DNA from: a bacterium
GTDB taxonomy: Bacteria > ARS69
Assembly: GCA_025774805.1 (NCBI GenBank)
Contig: JALGZR010000021.1
Coordinates: 1 to 37,927, forward strand
Direction of reading: 5' to 3'
Length of the DNA stretch: 37,927 nucleotides
Shown here: positions 37,448 to 37,927 of the stretch, in pieces
Layout of the letters: the number at the start of each line of letters is the position of its first letter
How positions within the stretch are numbered: the stretch's first letter is position 1
Made by a program: the position numbers and the translations under genes
The notes under the pieces: model-generated
What the model was told of the DNA's origin: nothing
Database searches by the model: none
What the model saw: only the letters and a program-made list of their open reading frames with translations

Positions 37448-37478
37448 CCCCGTCCCCCCGGTCCCGGGCGAGCGGGAG
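37448..37478 (+). repeat. Dispersed C-rich repeat, copy 4
   Basis: Lies within the third ~190-bp unit; same 31-base form as copy 1. Confidence 0.7.
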
Positions 37479-37761
37479 TAATGCAACCGCGCACATACGG
37501 CGAGCGGATCCAGCCGGACCAATTGCCACGGGACAATCAAGGTGTGGACCATGCTGCTCCCGTGGCCTGGACACCGGCCAGATCCGCCAAGGGCGAAGCT
37601 GGCAAACTGGCGGACCCAATCCAACCGACTCGCCAGGCCGCCGTAACTGCTCTCCTGCCAGTCTCTTCCGCCACCCGTGATCTGACCCTCACCAACCGGC
37701 TATACTGATACCAGCCCCGGCCGGATCCCCGACGCCGACCGCCAGACTACGGGCGGATGTC

Positions 37762-37927
37762 ATGAAGCGGCTGATGTGGTTCTGCCTACTTCCGTTCCTC
37801 CTTTCTGAACCCACGCCCGCCACGACGATCAACGTCCCAGAGGACATCCCCACGATCTGGCAGGCCGTGGATCTCGCGCAGTCGGGCGACAGCGTTCTCG
37901 TCGGACCTGGCGTCTGGACCGATCGGG
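37762..37927 (+). CDS. Exported right-handed parallel beta-helix protein, 5' part only
   Basis: The gene runs off the right edge after 55 codons. The ATG at 37762 begins a signal peptide (MKRLMWFCLLPFLLSEPTPA), followed by TTINVPEDIPTIWQAVDLAQ and SGDSVLVGPGVWTDR. The phrase V-P-x-D-x-P-T-I-x-x-A-[VI]-x-x-A-x-x-G-D-x-V-x-V-x-P-G marks the first rung of secreted parallel beta-helix proteins, which in FCB-group bacteria often end in a FlgD-Ig or type IX-like sorting domain. Function is unknown; many bind or act on surface glycans. A possible -10 TATACT lies at about 37699 with no good -35. The ribosome site is weak (GGCGGATGTC). Confidence 0.75.
   Translation, partial: MKRLMWFCLLPFLLSEPTPATTINVPEDIPTIWQAVDLAQSGDSVLVGPGVWTDR

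Larger units (their letters stand above)
37120..37640. repeat. About three ~190-bp imperfect tandem repeats
   Basis: Landmarks recur at a steady spacing. GGATCCA(A/G)CCGG is at 37126, 37312 and 37506. GG(G/C)CAGATCC is at about 37197, 37384 and 37577. GGCAAACTGGCGGA is at 37223 and 37601, with a decayed middle copy near 37408. The best pair, 37261-37327 versus 37454-37520, matches at 63 of 67 bases. Units 2 and 3 each contain one copy of the CCCGGTCCCGGG repeat. No open frame here looks coding. Confidence 0.65.

Noticed and set aside
36717-37619. 300-codon minus-strand frame across the tandem repeats
   Set aside because: It reads through the repeats and the FlgD-Ig remnant, with low-complexity composition and no start signal.
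37120-37640. CRISPR array
   Set aside because: Repeat units are about 190 bp, imperfect and without short constant repeats or unique spacers; no cas genes.
37616-37680. Second attC site starting at ATCCAAC
   Set aside because: A GTTRRRY partner and pairing inner arms are missing.

Overview
The window is a high-GC chromosomal segment from an uncultured-type bacterium. Three things point to the FCB superphylum (Eisenbacteria, Krumholzibacteriota and relatives): Shine-Dalgarno-led genes with strong GC3 bias, a remnant of a FlgD-Ig-type C-terminal domain (WDGRDEAGRPVSPGVYFVRL), and an exported parallel beta-helix protein of the INVPEDIPTIWQAVDLA type. This placement is an inference; no rRNA or other marker gene is present.

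Region 1 (1-9640). A truncated outer-membrane beta-barrel gene, a small TPR-like protein, an M29 aminopeptidase, an M3 oligopeptidase, an EamA exporter and an MFS exporter lie on the plus strand. A large minus-strand RIFT-barrel/alpha-toroid protein (PcRGLX/YetA-like) with a C-terminal membrane anchor converges on them. Copies of a short hairpin repeat sit in the gaps.

Region 2 (9825-20599). A plus-strand run of nine tightly packed genes: bacterial XPB helicase, its Helicase_C_3-type partner, a BMP/PnrA-like lipoprotein, a nucleoside-type ABC ATPase, two permeases, a tandem PTPS/QueD-like protein, an M20D amidohydrolase and a Nudix hydrolase. Most junctions overlap by one to four bases. The last seven genes look like an uptake-and-processing operon for a purine- or pterin-like compound that has not been described to my knowledge.

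Region 3 (20634-34883). Two coupled minus-strand genes encode an S9-family protein that has lost its catalytic Ser and His, and a Lon-like AAA_32 protease. They are followed by MutY with an AT-hook-like tail, an acyl-CoA dehydrogenase behind a clear sigma70-type promoter, a small hypothetical protein and a FAD monooxygenase. A PepSY-type membrane protein comes next, behind a folded leader (three-way junction closed by a perfect 10-bp stem). An alkyltransferase-like protein, PPK2, a zinc-ribbon protein and an SPFH-GYF protein complete the block.

Region 4 (34884-37761). An accessory island with lower GC and many repeats. It opens with the 3' end of a tmRNA/tRNA-like gene (T arm, acceptor, CCA, T-run), a classic integration target. 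It then carries short repeats, a DUF1330 gene, a small cassette-type gene preceded by an attC-like recombination site, a FlgD-Ig gene remnant and about three ~190-bp tandem repeats. No integrase is visible.

Region 5 (37762-end). The start of an exported beta-helix protein, cut by the window edge.

The strongest candidates for something new are the BMP-transporter/PTPS/M20D/Nudix operon, the dead-S9/Lon pair, the folded leader upstream of the PepSY gene, the attC-bearing island, and the dispersed hairpin repeat that supplies stop codons, and in one case a start codon, to adjacent genes.
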